Shown here: in pieces, positions 42,972-51,190 of the stretch
How positions within the stretch are numbered: the stretch's first letter is position 1
Layout of the letters: each line of letters begins with the position of its first letter
Assembly (NCBI RefSeq): GCF_023555375.1
Contig: NZ_JAJSEE010000008.1
Location: forward strand, 1 to 64,000
Origin: Guyparkeria hydrothermalis
Lineage (GTDB): Bacteria > Pseudomonadota > Gammaproteobacteria > Halothiobacillales > Halothiobacillaceae
Direction of reading: 5' to 3'
DNA: 64,000 bases
Program-made: the position numbers and the translations under genes
The notes under the pieces: generated by a model
Database searches by the model: none
Seen by the model: only the letters and a program-made list of their open reading frames with translations
Told to the model about the DNA's origin: nothing

Positions 42972-44114
42972 TCACTCGGCGGCCGGCACGTCGAAACCCT
43001 CGGGCACCTCGGGATCCGGGCGCCCCGGCGTCTGGCCGGCGCCGCGGGCGGCCTCCTTGAGCTGGTAGACGTAGGCCAGCACCTGGGCCACCGCGGTGTA
43101 GAGCGCGGCGGGAATCACCTCGTCGATCTCGACATGCGTATACAAGGCCCGTGCCAACGGCGGGGCCTCGAAGATCTCGACCCCGTGCGAGGCGGCGATC
43201 TTGCGCAGGTTGAGCGCCATCTCGTCGACGCCCTTGGCCACCACCATCGGCGCGCCCACGCCCTCGGCGTCGTACTTGAGCGCGACGGCGTAGTGGGTCG
43301 GGTTGGTGACCACCACGTCGGCCTCGGGCACCGCCTCCATCATGCGCCGCTGCGACATCTGCATCTGCGTCTGGCGGATGCGCTGCTTGATCTCCGGCCG
43401 GCCCTCGGTGTCCTTGTGCTCGTCCTTGACCTCCTGGAGGGTCATGCGCTGCTGCTTGTGGTGCTGCCAGATCTGGAACGGCACGTCGACCAGCGCCACC
43501 AGCAGCAGGCCCAGGGATACGGCCAGGAATCCCCAGGCGATCAACCAGCCGGCGTGCACCAGGGCGGCGTCGAACGGCTGCAGCCCGAGACTGAGAAATT
43601 CGGGTTCGAAGGCAAAGAACACCGCCACGCCAATGGCGGTGATCAGCGTGAACTTGGCGAAGGTCTTGCCGAGTTCCATCAGGGCCTGGACGCCGAAGAT
43701 GCGCTTGAACCCGGAGATCGGGTTCATCTTGGAGAGTTTCGGCGCCATCGCCTGGGTGGAGAAGTTCCAGCCGCCCACTGCCATGGTGGCCGCGATGGCC
43801 AGCACGATGGTGGCGAAGAACAGCGGGACGAAGGAAAGAAAGCCGTCGACAAAGGCATTCGCCAGCCGCGAGAACATGGCCGCCTGGTCGAAGACGTCCG
43901 CGCGCTCGATGATGAACGAGTTGCGCACGACCTCGGCCAGCCCGAGCATCATCTGGCCGCCGAACACCAGGAACACCGCGGCCGAACCGACGGTAAGCAG
44001 GAAGGAGTTCAGCTCCCGGGAACGCGCCACCTGGCCCTTTTCGCGGGCCTCGCGTAGTCGTTTCGCGGTGGGTTCTTCGGTTTTCTCCTGGCCGTTCTCG
44101 TTCTCCGCCACCAA
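42972..44114 (-). CDS. flhB: Flagellar export switch protein FlhB
   Basis: The 380-residue protein switches export from rod/hook to filament substrates. It has an N-terminal ENGQEKTEEPTAKRLREAREKGQVARSREL signature region, four membrane helices (about 33-215) and the cytoplasmic domain with the autocleavage site NPTH in ADVVVTNPTHYAVALKYD (about 266-283). The start is one nt after the fliR stop, so the two are coupled. Confidence 0.96.
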   Translation of the reverse strand: MVAENENGQEKTEEPTAKRLREAREKGQVARSRELNSFLLTVGSAAVFLVFGGQMMLGLAEVVRNSFIIERADVFDQAAMFSRLANAFVDGFLSFVPLFFATIVLAIAATMAVGGWNFSTQAMAPKLSKMNPISGFKRIFGVQALMELGKTFAKFTLITAIGVAVFFAFEPEFLSLGLQPFDAALVHAGWLIAWGFLAVSLGLLLVALVDVPFQIWQHHKQQRMTLQEVKDEHKDTEGRPEIKQRIRQTQMQMSQRRMMEAVPEADVVVTNPTHYAVALKYDAEGVGAPMVVAKGVDEMALNLRKIAASHGVEIFEAPPLARALYTHVEIDEVIPAALYTAVAQVLAYVYQLKEAARGAGQTPGRPDPEVPEGFDVPAAE

Positions 44115-44115
44115 C

Positions 44116-44886
44116 TCACCTCAGGATTTCCGTGATCAGCACGAACGACTGATGCACGAACTGTTCCACGTTCGGGAACCAGAGGGGGGCGGCGAGGAAG
44201 AGCAGGAAGAAGCCGATCATCAAGGTGGCGGGGAAACCCACCGAGAAGATGTTCATCTGCGGCGCGGCGCGCGTGATCACGCCCATGGCGAGGTTCACCA
44301 TCAACAGCGTGGTCACCACCGGCAGCGCGACCAGTACCGCGTTGATGTACATCTGCTGGCCGAACCAGGCGATCGCGCGGAAGTCCTCGGCGGTCAGCCC
44401 CACCGGCGAGACCGGGAGGATGATGAACGAGTCCGCCAGCATCTTGACGATCATCGCCGGCACGTTGAGCGCCACCATCAGCAGGGTGACCACGATGGTC
44501 AGAAACTGCGAGATCAGCGGCACGCTGACGCCGTTCTGCGGGTCGACCGTCTGGGCAAAACCCAGGCCCATGCTCATGGCGATCGACTCGCCAGCGACCA
44601 CGAAGGCCGAGATCACCAGGTTGAGGATGAAGCCCATCGCCACGCCGATCAGGATCTGCTGGACGATCATGGTGACCCCGGCGATCGAGAGCGGATCGAC
44701 CGGCGGTATCTCCGGCACCATCGGCGTGATCACCAGGGAAACCGCCAGGGCGATCAACAGACGAATGCGCACCGGCAGGGACTGCGAGCCGAAGATCGGG
44801 GCGACCATCAGCATCGCCCCGACCCGCACCAGCACCCACAGGTAACTGGCGGTCCAGCCGAGGATCTGCTCGATCGCCAGCTCCAA
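44116..44886 (-). CDS. fliR: Flagellar export gate protein FliR
   Basis: The 256-residue integral membrane protein of the FliP5-FliQ4-FliR1 export gate has hydrophobic helices throughout (ILGWTASYLWVLVRVGAMLMVAPIF at the N-terminus) and the conserved LALAVSLVITP and GESIAMSMGLGFAQTVDPQNG regions. It lies 10 nt after fliQ. Confidence 0.95.
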   Translation of the reverse strand: MELAIEQILGWTASYLWVLVRVGAMLMVAPIFGSQSLPVRIRLLIALAVSLVITPMVPEIPPVDPLSIAGVTMIVQQILIGVAMGFILNLVISAFVVAGESIAMSMGLGFAQTVDPQNGVSVPLISQFLTIVVTLLMVALNVPAMIVKMLADSFIILPVSPVGLTAEDFRAIAWFGQQMYINAVLVALPVVTTLLMVNLAMGVITRAAPQMNIFSVGFPATLMIGFFLLFLAAPLWFPNVEQFVHQSFVLITEILR

Positions 44887-44896
44887 GGCGCGCGCC

Positions 44897-45166
44897 TCAG
44901 GCGATCAGCGAGGGGATGTTGTGAAACAGCCGCTCGGTGAAGTCGACGATCACCTGCAGCATCCACGGCGCGGCCAGCAGGATGGCGACCACCACCGCGA
45001 TCATCTTGGGGATGAAGCTCAACGTCATCTCGTTGATCTGAGTGGCCGCCTGGAACATGCCGATCAACAAACCGACCGCGAGCGCGGTGAGCAGGATCGG
45101 CATCGACAGGTACAGGATGACCGTGAGCGCCTGGCGGGTAAGATCGATAACGGTATCCGGACTCAT
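44897..45166 (-). CDS. fliQ: Flagellar export gate protein FliQ
   Basis: The 89-residue protein has two membrane helices (ALTVILYLSMPILLTALAVGLLIGM and LSFIPKMIAVVVAILLAAPWML) separated by the conserved FQAATQINEMTLSF loop. Its ribosome site GAGG, 5 nt before ATG 45166, lies inside the terminal repeat of the palindromic element at 45168-45310, which separates it from fliP by 147 nt, unusually far for this gene pair. Confidence 0.95.
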   Translation of the reverse strand: MSPDTVIDLTRQALTVILYLSMPILLTALAVGLLIGMFQAATQINEMTLSFIPKMIAVVVAILLAAPWMLQVIVDFTERLFHNIPSLIA

Positions 45167-45167
45167 A

Positions 45168-45310
45168 GGTACCTCGCAAAACCTGCTACGCCGCCCGATT
45201 GCGGTGTCACGTGCTCGCTCACTCCTCGCCTATCGGTTCGATATGTCTCGTCGCTCACTACGCGGTTCCTTGCACTCGGGCGGCTCGCGACGGTTTTTCG
45301 AGGCACCTGC
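45168..45310. repeat. 143-bp palindromic element in the fliP-fliQ gap
   Basis: The ends are imperfect inverted repeats: AGGTACCTCGCAAAACC (45168-45184) against the reverse complement of GGTTTTTCGAGGCACCT (45291-45307), 15 of 17 matching. Inside lies a second pair, GCCGCCCGATTGC and GCACTCGGGCGGC (12 of 13), and a repeated CGCTCACT. The whole gap can fold into a long hairpin. No open frame is seen. A small non-autonomous mobile element or intergenic palindromic repeat is the best guess; no second copy is visible in this window. Confidence 0.55.
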
Positions 45311-45313
45311 ATG

Positions 45314-46099
45314 TCAGCCCCCCATGTAGAAACTGGACGCGAGCGTACCCATCAGGAGCGCCCAGCCGTCGACCAGCACGAACAGCATGATCTTGAACGG
45401 CAACGAGACGATCATCGGCGAGAGCATCATCATGCCCATCGACATCAGCACCGAGGCGACCACGAGATCGATGATCAAAAACGGGATGAAGATCAGGAAA
45501 CCGATCTGGAACGCCGTCTTGAGCTCTGAGGTGACGAAGGCGGCCATCAACACGGTCAACGGCACGTCCTCGGGCGTCTCGAAGTCCGGGTAGTCGCCGA
45601 TCTCCTGGTAGAGCGCGATGTCGCTTTCGCGCGTCTGGTTGAGCATGAAGGTGCGCAGCGGCTGCGAGGCCCGGTCGATCGCCTCCATCGCGCCGATCTC
45701 CTCGGCCATGTACGGCCCGATGCCCTCGTCGTAGGCGGCCTGGAACACCGGCGCCATGATGAACAAGGTCAGGAACAGCGCCAGGCCCAGCAGGATCTGG
45801 TTCGAGGGTGTCTGCACGGTGCCCAGCGCCTGGCGCAGCAAGGCCAGCACGATGATGATGCGCGTGAACGAGGTCATCATCAGCAGCAACGACGGCAGCA
45901 GGGTGAGCACCGTCATCAGGGCGAGGATCTGCAGCGTCAGGCTGTACTGCGTCTCGCCGTTCTCGCCCTCGGTCAGGGTGACCGCCGGCAGGCCCGGCTC
46001 GGCCAGCACCGGCGCACTCGCGCCGAACAGGCCGAGGGCCAGCAACACCAGCAGGAAAAGCCGACCGAGCACGCTAGGGAAACTCTGCACGAATGCCAT
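45314..46099 (-). CDS. fliP: Flagellar export gate protein FliP (start within a transposable-element end)
   Basis: The 261-residue pentameric core subunit of the export gate has a signal peptide ([23 protein letters not shown]), the [47 protein letters not shown]-region signature, and C-terminal helices ([30 protein letters not shown]). The apparent start ATG 46099 and the codons for MAFVQSFPS are encoded by the inverted repeat of the inserted element at 46074-46347. The only alternative is GTG 46072, two bases beyond the element. The insertion therefore either rebuilt the N-terminus or left fliP starting at that GTG. Confidence 0.93.
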   Translation of the reverse strand: MAFVQSFPSVLGRLFLLVLLALGLFGASAPVLAEPGLPAVTLTEGENGETQYSLTLQILALMTVLTLLPSLLLMMTSFTRIIIVLALLRQALGTVQTPSNQILLGLALFLTLFIMAPVFQAAYDEGIGPYMAEEIGAMEAIDRASQPLRTFMLNQTRESDIALYQEIGDYPDFETPEDVPLTVLMAAFVTSELKTAFQIGFLIFIPFLIIDLVVASVLMSMGMMMLSPMIVSLPFKIMLFVLVDGWALLMGTLASSFYMGG

Positions 46100-46347
46100 A
46101 CCGCTCTGCGCGTCTTGAGCCGGGCAGGTGCAAGGCGTCCGTCCGCCGCGGAAGGGTGACTCCCTTTCCAAGGACGGCAACGCAGCAGATGCCCGGCTCA
46201 AGGCGCGCCCTGCGGGGCCTGGCGAGCCGCCTGTGCTCCGCGTTGCGTCGTCTTGACGTGGCCACCGGCACGCCGGCGACGACGCGCCTTGATCACGAAC
46301 GGCTCGACAGGCCAGAGTGGCATGGCATTCGTGCAGAGTTTCCCTAG
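46074..46347. mobile_element. Miniature inverted-repeat element, copy A (274 bp), in the fliO-fliP junction
   Basis: Flanking CTAG on both sides (46074-46077 and 46344-46347) encloses terminal inverted repeats of at least 32 bp with two mismatches; the outer 20 bases read GGGAAACTCTGCACGAATGC. Inside are further inverted repeats (CTTGAGCCGGGCA and TGCCCGGCTCAAG; GGAAGGG and CCCTTTCC). No transposase frame is present. Relative to copy B (55651-55834, opposite orientation) it has one extra 90-bp block (46219-46308) that itself has inverted ends (CCTGGCGAGCCG/CGGCTCGACAGG). CTAG duplication fits the YTAR target of IS5-group elements; TA-targeting IS630-type mobilisation is an alternative. Confidence 0.85.
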
Positions 46348-46793
46348 CCATCGTTCGAGTTCCCCTTGCTACCTTGGCCACCCTTGCCGAAGCGGGCGGC
46401 CAGCTGCGCCTGGAAGGCGTCGCCGAAGCTCGGGTTCTCGCCGTCGCGGCGACGCGGCTCGAGCGGCGGGTCGAGCCAGCCCAGCGACTCGATCGCCCCC
46501 TGGCTCACGCCCACCAGCATCTGCCGATCGCCCACGGCCACCAGCAGGATGCGTTCGCGGGGGCCGATCGACATCTGCGTGAGCACCTGCATGGGGTAGT
46601 TGCCGGCGCGCGCGTCCAGCCGGCCGACGCGCTTGACCACCCAGACCAGGGCGAACATCAGTACCAGCACCAGGATCAGGCTGATCACCAGCTTGACGAG
46701 ATAGCTCGGCGCGAGCGGATCGATGGCCTCGGCGGCCCTGGCGGGGCCGGCCAGCAGGAGCAGCATCAGGAACGGAATGACTCGCATGACCAT
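46344..46793 (-). CDS. fliO: Flagellar biosynthesis protein FliO
   Basis: The 149-residue protein has a signal or anchor segment ([21 protein letters not shown]), one membrane helix ([22 protein letters not shown]) and a cytoplasmic domain beginning [43 protein letters not shown], which is the FliO core. It helps assemble the FliP ring. Its TAG stop (46346-46344) is made by the CTAG end of the inserted element, so the original C-terminus may have been a little different. The start is 46793 or 46787. Confidence 0.92.
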   Translation of the reverse strand: MVMRVIPFLMLLLLAGPARAAEAIDPLAPSYLVKLVISLILVLVLMFALVWVVKRVGRLDARAGNYPMQVLTQMSIGPRERILLVAVGDRQMLVGVSQGAIESLGWLDPPLEPRRRDGENPSFGDAFQAQLAARFGKGGQGSKGNSNDG

Positions 46794-46798
46794 CCCGA

Positions 46799-47215
46799 TC
46801 AGCGCAGCTTGCGCAGGCGCTCGGCCGGGCTGATGACGTCGGTCAGGCGGATGCCGAATTTCTCGTTGATCACCACCACCTCGCCGCGGGCGATCAGCGT
46901 GCCGTTGACCAGCACGTCCAGCGGCTCGCCGGCCAGCCGGTCGAGCTCGACGATCGAGCCCTGGTTCAGCTGCAGCAGGTTGCGGATATTGATCGCGGTG
47001 CGGCCGATCTCCATCGAGATGTTGACCGGCACGTCCATGATCACGTCGAAGTTGACCGGGTTCTCGTCATCGTCGGGATGGGCGCCGTCGGCAAACTGCT
47101 CCATGCCGACCGGCTCGGCCTGATCGGCCTCACCCTGGCCGCCTTCCGAGTCGGCCTGTTCGGCCATGGCCGCCGCCCAGTCGTCCTCGGTGGACTTGTC
47201 GGATTCTTCAGCCAT
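46799..47215 (-). CDS. fliN: Flagellar motor switch protein FliN
   Basis: The 138-residue C-ring protein has an acidic N-terminal extension (about 1-50) and the SpoA/SPOA C-terminal domain (about 55-130: DVPVNISMEIGRTAINIRNLLQLNQGSIVELDR, then EPLDVLVNGTLIARGEVVVINEKFGIRLTDVI). It overlaps fliM by 8 nt, so translation is coupled. Confidence 0.96.
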   Translation of the reverse strand: MAEESDKSTEDDWAAAMAEQADSEGGQGEADQAEPVGMEQFADGAHPDDDENPVNFDVIMDVPVNISMEIGRTAINIRNLLQLNQGSIVELDRLAGEPLDVLVNGTLIARGEVVVINEKFGIRLTDVISPAERLRKLR

Positions 47216-48260
47216 CGTCTTTGTCTCCTGATTGATTCAACCCGGGGATCTGCGCCCGCAGGATCTCGTTGGGGTGCGTGGCCCGCTCGAGCCGTTCGGG
47301 CACCGGCTCCTCGACGCGGATCGCCTTGTTGCCCTTGAACACGCCCATCTTGCCGCGGTAGAGCGGCAAGCCATCGCAGGCCAGCGTGGAGTATTCCGGC
47401 ATCTCGAAGGGGATCACCTGGCCCACCTCCATGTGCGCCACGTCCTTCAGCGACATGCGCACGTCGGCCAGATGCGCGGTCATCTCGATCTCGGCAAAAC
47501 CCAGTTCGCGCTTGAGTGCCTTGGTCCAGCGCTCATCGACCTCGAGGCGATCGCCCTGCATGCCGCCGTCGAGCAGGTCGCGGATCGGCTCGATCATCGA
47601 GTAGGGCACGACGAAGTCGAACTTGCCCGAACCGCCCTCGACCTCGATGCGGAAGCTCGAGACCACCACCACCTCGGTCGCCGAGACGATGTTCGCCAGC
47701 TGCGGGTTCATCTCGTGGCTGACGGTCTCGAACATGATCGGGTAGATGCCCGCCCAGGCGTTCTGCATCTCCTCGGTCGCCTGCTCGAGTACCCGTTTGA
47801 TCACGCGCAGCTCGGTGGGCGTGAAGTCGCGTCCCTCGATCTTGGCGTGCATGCCGAAGCCGCCGAAGAAGTTGTCGACCAGCGAGAACACCAGTCGCGA
47901 CTCCATCATGAACATCCCCAGCCCCTTGAGCGGACGCACGTGCATCAGCGTCATCGAGGTGGGCACGAACAGGGTGTGGATGTACTCGGAGAACTTGGTC
48001 ATCTCCACGCCCTCGATCGAGATCTCGACCGAGCGGCGCAGCATGGAAACCAGGCGAATCCGCAGGCTGCGTGCGAAACGCTCGTTGAGCATCTCGAGCG
48101 TCGGCAGCCGACCCCGGACGATGCGCTCCTGGGTGGTGAGGTCGTAGGACTTGGCCTGGGTCGGGTCGCCGACCCCCTGCTCGGTCTCGACGTCGCCCTC
48201 GTCGACGCCGTTCAACAGCGCGTCGATCTCGTCCTGGGAGAGGATGTCGGCTTCAGACAT
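47208..48260 (-). CDS. fliM: Flagellar motor switch protein FliM
   Basis: The 350-residue C-ring protein binds CheY-P through its N-terminal peptide ILSQDEIDALLNGVD. The middle CheC-like domain (about 45-225) contains the GGxG-type segment FSLVDNFFGGFGMHAKIEGRDFTPTE, and a C-terminal SpoA domain (about 245-335) pairs with FliN. The length is normal. It lies 57 nt after fliL. Confidence 0.97.
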   Translation of the reverse strand: MSEADILSQDEIDALLNGVDEGDVETEQGVGDPTQAKSYDLTTQERIVRGRLPTLEMLNERFARSLRIRLVSMLRRSVEISIEGVEMTKFSEYIHTLFVPTSMTLMHVRPLKGLGMFMMESRLVFSLVDNFFGGFGMHAKIEGRDFTPTELRVIKRVLEQATEEMQNAWAGIYPIMFETVSHEMNPQLANIVSATEVVVVSSFRIEVEGGSGKFDFVVPYSMIEPIRDLLDGGMQGDRLEVDERWTKALKRELGFAEIEMTAHLADVRMSLKDVAHMEVGQVIPFEMPEYSTLACDGLPLYRGKMGVFKGNKAIRVEEPVPERLERATHPNEILRAQIPGLNQSGDKDDG

Positions 48261-48317
48261 AAGCGCCTCGCGCCTGTTGGCCCCGTGGCTCCAACCCCGG
48301 GGGCATCACCCAACGCA

Positions 48318-48836
48318 TCACTGCATCAGGAGCTTGGTGAAATACACGTTCTCGACCGGCTGCTCGAGCTCGCTGCCGTCCTCGAGGATCCGGTTGATCT
48401 CCTCGGTCAGCGACGCCTGCAGCGCCTCCTTGCCCGCCCGCGTGCGCAGTTCGGCCGAATCGACGTCGCTCAGCACCAGCATCACGTCGTTGACGATCCG
48501 CGAGCGCTGGGTCTTGATCAACTCCTCGACCTTCGGGTCGCGGGTGACCAGATCGAGCTGCACCTGCAGCACGTTGGCGTCATTGGGCTTGCTCAGGTTG
48601 ACCGTGATCGGATCGCCCAGCGAGACGGTGATCGGTGGCCCCTTGGGCTCCTCGGCCTCCTCGCTCTGCTCGGCGGTCTCCTCGCCCTCGCCTGCCGGCT
48701 TGTCGTCGCCGGTGAGCAACAGCGTCGTCACCACGGCACCGATCGCCAGGATCACGACAATCAACACCGCGAGCAGGATCACGATCAGCTTGTTGCTACC
48801 TTTCTTTTCCGCGGTTGCCTCGTCGCCTTCGGCCAT
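48318..48836 (-). CDS. fliL: Flagellar basal body protein FliL
   Basis: The 172-residue inner-membrane protein rings the stator units. It has a short charged cytoplasmic N-terminus, one membrane helix (LIVILLAVLIVVILAIGAVVTTLLL), a Glu-rich segment, and the periplasmic stomatin-like FliL domain ending with the conserved PVENVYFTKLLMQ. ATG 48836 has AGGA about 7 nt upstream; a GTG 19 codons earlier is less likely. It is the first flagellar gene of the block. The usual fliK and hook/basal-body genes are not upstream. Confidence 0.93.
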   Translation of the reverse strand: MAEGDEATAEKKGSNKLIVILLAVLIVVILAIGAVVTTLLLTGDDKPAGEGEETAEQSEEAEEPKGPPITVSLGDPITVNLSKPNDANVLQVQLDLVTRDPKVEELIKTQRSRIVNDVMLVLSDVDSAELRTRAGKEALQASLTEEINRILEDGSELEQPVENVYFTKLLMQ

Positions 48837-48984
48837 CTCTCGTTCCTCGTCACGTGTTTCGGAGTCGGCCCCGTTGTCGGGGCCGGCAGTCACAATCGGT
48901 TTAACAAACGTCCGCGATTCTCACGTGTTTGGCCTTGATTTGCCACTCCCTCACCCGAACCCGCCGCCGGGGGTGGCAGGCGTC

Positions 48985-49923
48985 TTATGCCAGACGACCC
49001 AGGCGGCGACCCGCGCCGTTCGGCTCGGGGTTGCCGTACAGGGCCTGGTCGGCCCGACGGAACCAGCCGTCCGCGTCGTCGCCTTCGCGAAACTGGGCCA
49101 TCCCGATCCGTGCCCTGAGCGGCACCCGCTCGCCGCCGGGCTCGCGCAGCGGGTGATCGCGGAACCAGTCGAGCAACCGCGCGCCCAGGCGACGCGCCCC
49201 CTGGTACGGGGTTTCGGGCAGGATCACCACGAACTCGTCCCCGCCGAGGCGGTAGGCGCTGTCGGTCTCGCGCAGGCAGCGATCCAGGCCCTCGGCCACG
49301 CGAGCCAGCGCCCGATCGCCAACGTCGTGGCCGTAGGTGTCGTTGATCGCCTTGAAGCGGGTCATGTCGAGGATCAGCAGGCTTGCCTGGCCACCGTAAC
49401 GCGCCACGCGGGCATGCACGGCCTTGAGTTCGAGGTCGAAGGCGCGCCGGTTCTTGAGACCAGTCAACGCGTCGTGTTCGGCAGCGATCAGGGCGTGCTC
49501 GAGCATGCGCAGGTTGCGCAGCGGGTAGGCCACCACGGCGAGCATCTCGCGCAGTGCGGCCAGTTCGGCCTCGCCCACCGGACGGCGACTGTGCAGGCGC
49601 AACCGGCCAAAGGGGCGATCGTCCAGCGACAGGGCGACCGGGATGGTGTGCTCGGACGGCTCGCAGACCGTGCCGCAGTAGCGCTCGTCATCCACCTGCC
49701 AGGAAATTGACGTCACGGCCAGCAACCCCTCGACGTGCGACCGGATCGTGTCCAGCGCCGAGCCGACGTTGACGCAACGCAGCAGCGAGGCGAGCAGTGC
49801 CTCTGCGCGCGCAGCGGGCGTCTCGATCGCCGCGTGGCGCTCGAGCGGCGCGCGATAGGCGCCGGCGAGGCGAGACGGCGCCTGCCCGCAAAGTGATTCG
49901 TCGCTGGTGAGGTAGTAGGCCAT
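48985..49923 (-). CDS. Diguanylate cyclase (GGDEF domain)
   Basis: The protein of about 312 residues has an N-terminal GAF-like sensory region (about 35-135) without membrane helices and a C-terminal GGDEF domain (about 150-305). The active site is intact (RLGGDEFVVILPE) and an RxxD inhibitory site (RETD) lies five residues before it, so product feedback by c-di-GMP is expected. It probably makes c-di-GMP from two GTP. The start at 49923 or 49962 is unclear; neither has a good ribosome site. A GACCAC/GTGGTC palindrome (49945-49960) lies across this region. It sits just upstream of fliL in the same direction. Confidence 0.88.
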   Translation of the reverse strand: MAYYLTSDESLCGQAPSRLAGAYRAPLERHAAIETPAARAEALLASLLRCVNVGSALDTIRSHVEGLLAVTSISWQVDDERYCGTVCEPSEHTIPVALSLDDRPFGRLRLHSRRPVGEAELAALREMLAVVAYPLRNLRMLEHALIAAEHDALTGLKNRRAFDLELKAVHARVARYGGQASLLILDMTRFKAINDTYGHDVGDRALARVAEGLDRCLRETDSAYRLGGDEFVVILPETPYQGARRLGARLLDWFRDHPLREPGGERVPLRARIGMAQFREGDDADGWFRRADQALYGNPEPNGAGRRLGRLA

Positions 49924-50111
49924 GCGGTTAAACCCCTGATGTACGACCACTAAGGTGGTCATCGGTTTGGGTCGTCACGGCGGCGTCCAGGCGCGCACCG
50001 TGTCGATGCCCAGGGGCTTATGCAGCATGTATGCCAATCAGGATATGTGGTCGGTCTCAACGCACGACTCGCTGCCCTGCCAGGCGCTCCACTCGCGCCC
50101 CGCCGTCCGGC

Positions 50112-51011
50112 TCAGGACTCCTTGCGCCGCGCCAGTACCTCCGCGTAGACCGCGTTGCGCGACAGCGAGGTGGTCCGGGAGACCACGCGAGCGATGGTCT
50201 TGGGCGCCACGCCCTCCTCGATCAGCGCCGAGATCAGCGCCTCGGCCTCGGCCGCCGGCGCCTCCGCCCGGGCGTCGGCCGGCGCCACCATGAACACGAA
50301 CTCGCCCCGGGCGGGAACGTCGCCGTCGGCCAGCTCCCCGACCAAGGCCTCGAGCGAGCCGTGGGCGAATTGCTCGAAACGCTTGGTCAGCTCGCGAGCG
50401 AGCACGGCACGTCGATCACCACCCAGGCGTTCGGCGGCCGCGGCCACGCATTTGACGATCCGGTGGGGCGCCTCGTAGAAGACCAGGGTGGCCTCGACGT
50501 CGGCCAGGCGGTCGAGCCGGTCGCGACGCGCCTTGTCCTGCGCCGGCAGAAATCCTTCGAACCAGAAGGGACGGGCCGGCAGGCCCGAGGCCGACAAGGC
50601 CGCGATCACGGCCGAGGCACCGGGCACCGGCACCACGGGCAGGCCGGCATCGACCAGCACCCGGACCAGCACCTCGCCCGGGTCGCTGATTGCCGGCGTG
50701 CCGGCATCGCTGATCAGCGCCGCCGACTGCCCGTCGGCCAACCGGCGGGCGATGGACTCGCTGGCGCCCCGCTCGTTGTGCTCGTGCAGGGCGACCAGTT
50801 CCCGGCGCACCCCGAGGTGATCCAGCAGGACGCGCGCGTGCCGTGTGTCCTCGCAGGCGATGAAGTCCACGCCCTTGAGCACCGAGACCGCGCGCTCGCT
50901 GATGTCGGCAAGGTTGCCGATCGGCGTGGCCACCACGTAGAGGTGGCCGGGCTCGACCCAGCGACCACCGGTTTCGCCCGCGGGGCGCGACCCCGCATTC
51001 GGACTGGACAT
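50112..51011 (-). CDS. rsmI: 16S rRNA (cytidine(1402)-2'-O)-methyltransferase RsmI
   Basis: The 299-residue SAM-dependent tetrapyrrole-methylase-fold enzyme methylates C1402 of 16S rRNA. It has LYVVATPIGNLADISERAV, FIACEDTRHARVLLDHLGV, SDAGTPAISDPGEVLV and VVPVPGASAVIAALSASGL. ATG 51011 is taken as start, with GTG 51029 possible. It is divergent from lpoA, the standard gammaproteobacterial arrangement. Confidence 0.95.
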   Translation of the reverse strand: MSSPNAGSRPAGETGGRWVEPGHLYVVATPIGNLADISERAVSVLKGVDFIACEDTRHARVLLDHLGVRRELVALHEHNERGASESIARRLADGQSAALISDAGTPAISDPGEVLVRVLVDAGLPVVPVPGASAVIAALSASGLPARPFWFEGFLPAQDKARRDRLDRLADVEATLVFYEAPHRIVKCVAAAAERLGGDRRAVLARELTKRFEQFAHGSLEALVGELADGDVPARGEFVFMVAPADARAEAPAAEAEALISALIEEGVAPKTIARVVSRTTSLSRNAVYAEVLARRKES

Positions 51012-51190
51012 TTGGTTATACTCACTCACGATTTTTCAGTGTTTCCGGATCCGTTCGAGCGAACGAGCCATCCTCCCGGTGGTCCACCTCGACCGGAGAC
51101 CACAACCGAACAGCCGGCGATCAGCCGGACGCGACCCCGTCGTCTCCGGCCGCCAGCACGCAAACCGACACGTTACCGGAGACGGATCGC

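Noticed and set aside
48837-48984. Possible sigma-54 or sigma-28 promoter before fliL
   Set aside because: TGGCA and TAAA fragments are present but the partner boxes have wrong sequence or spacing, so no call is made.
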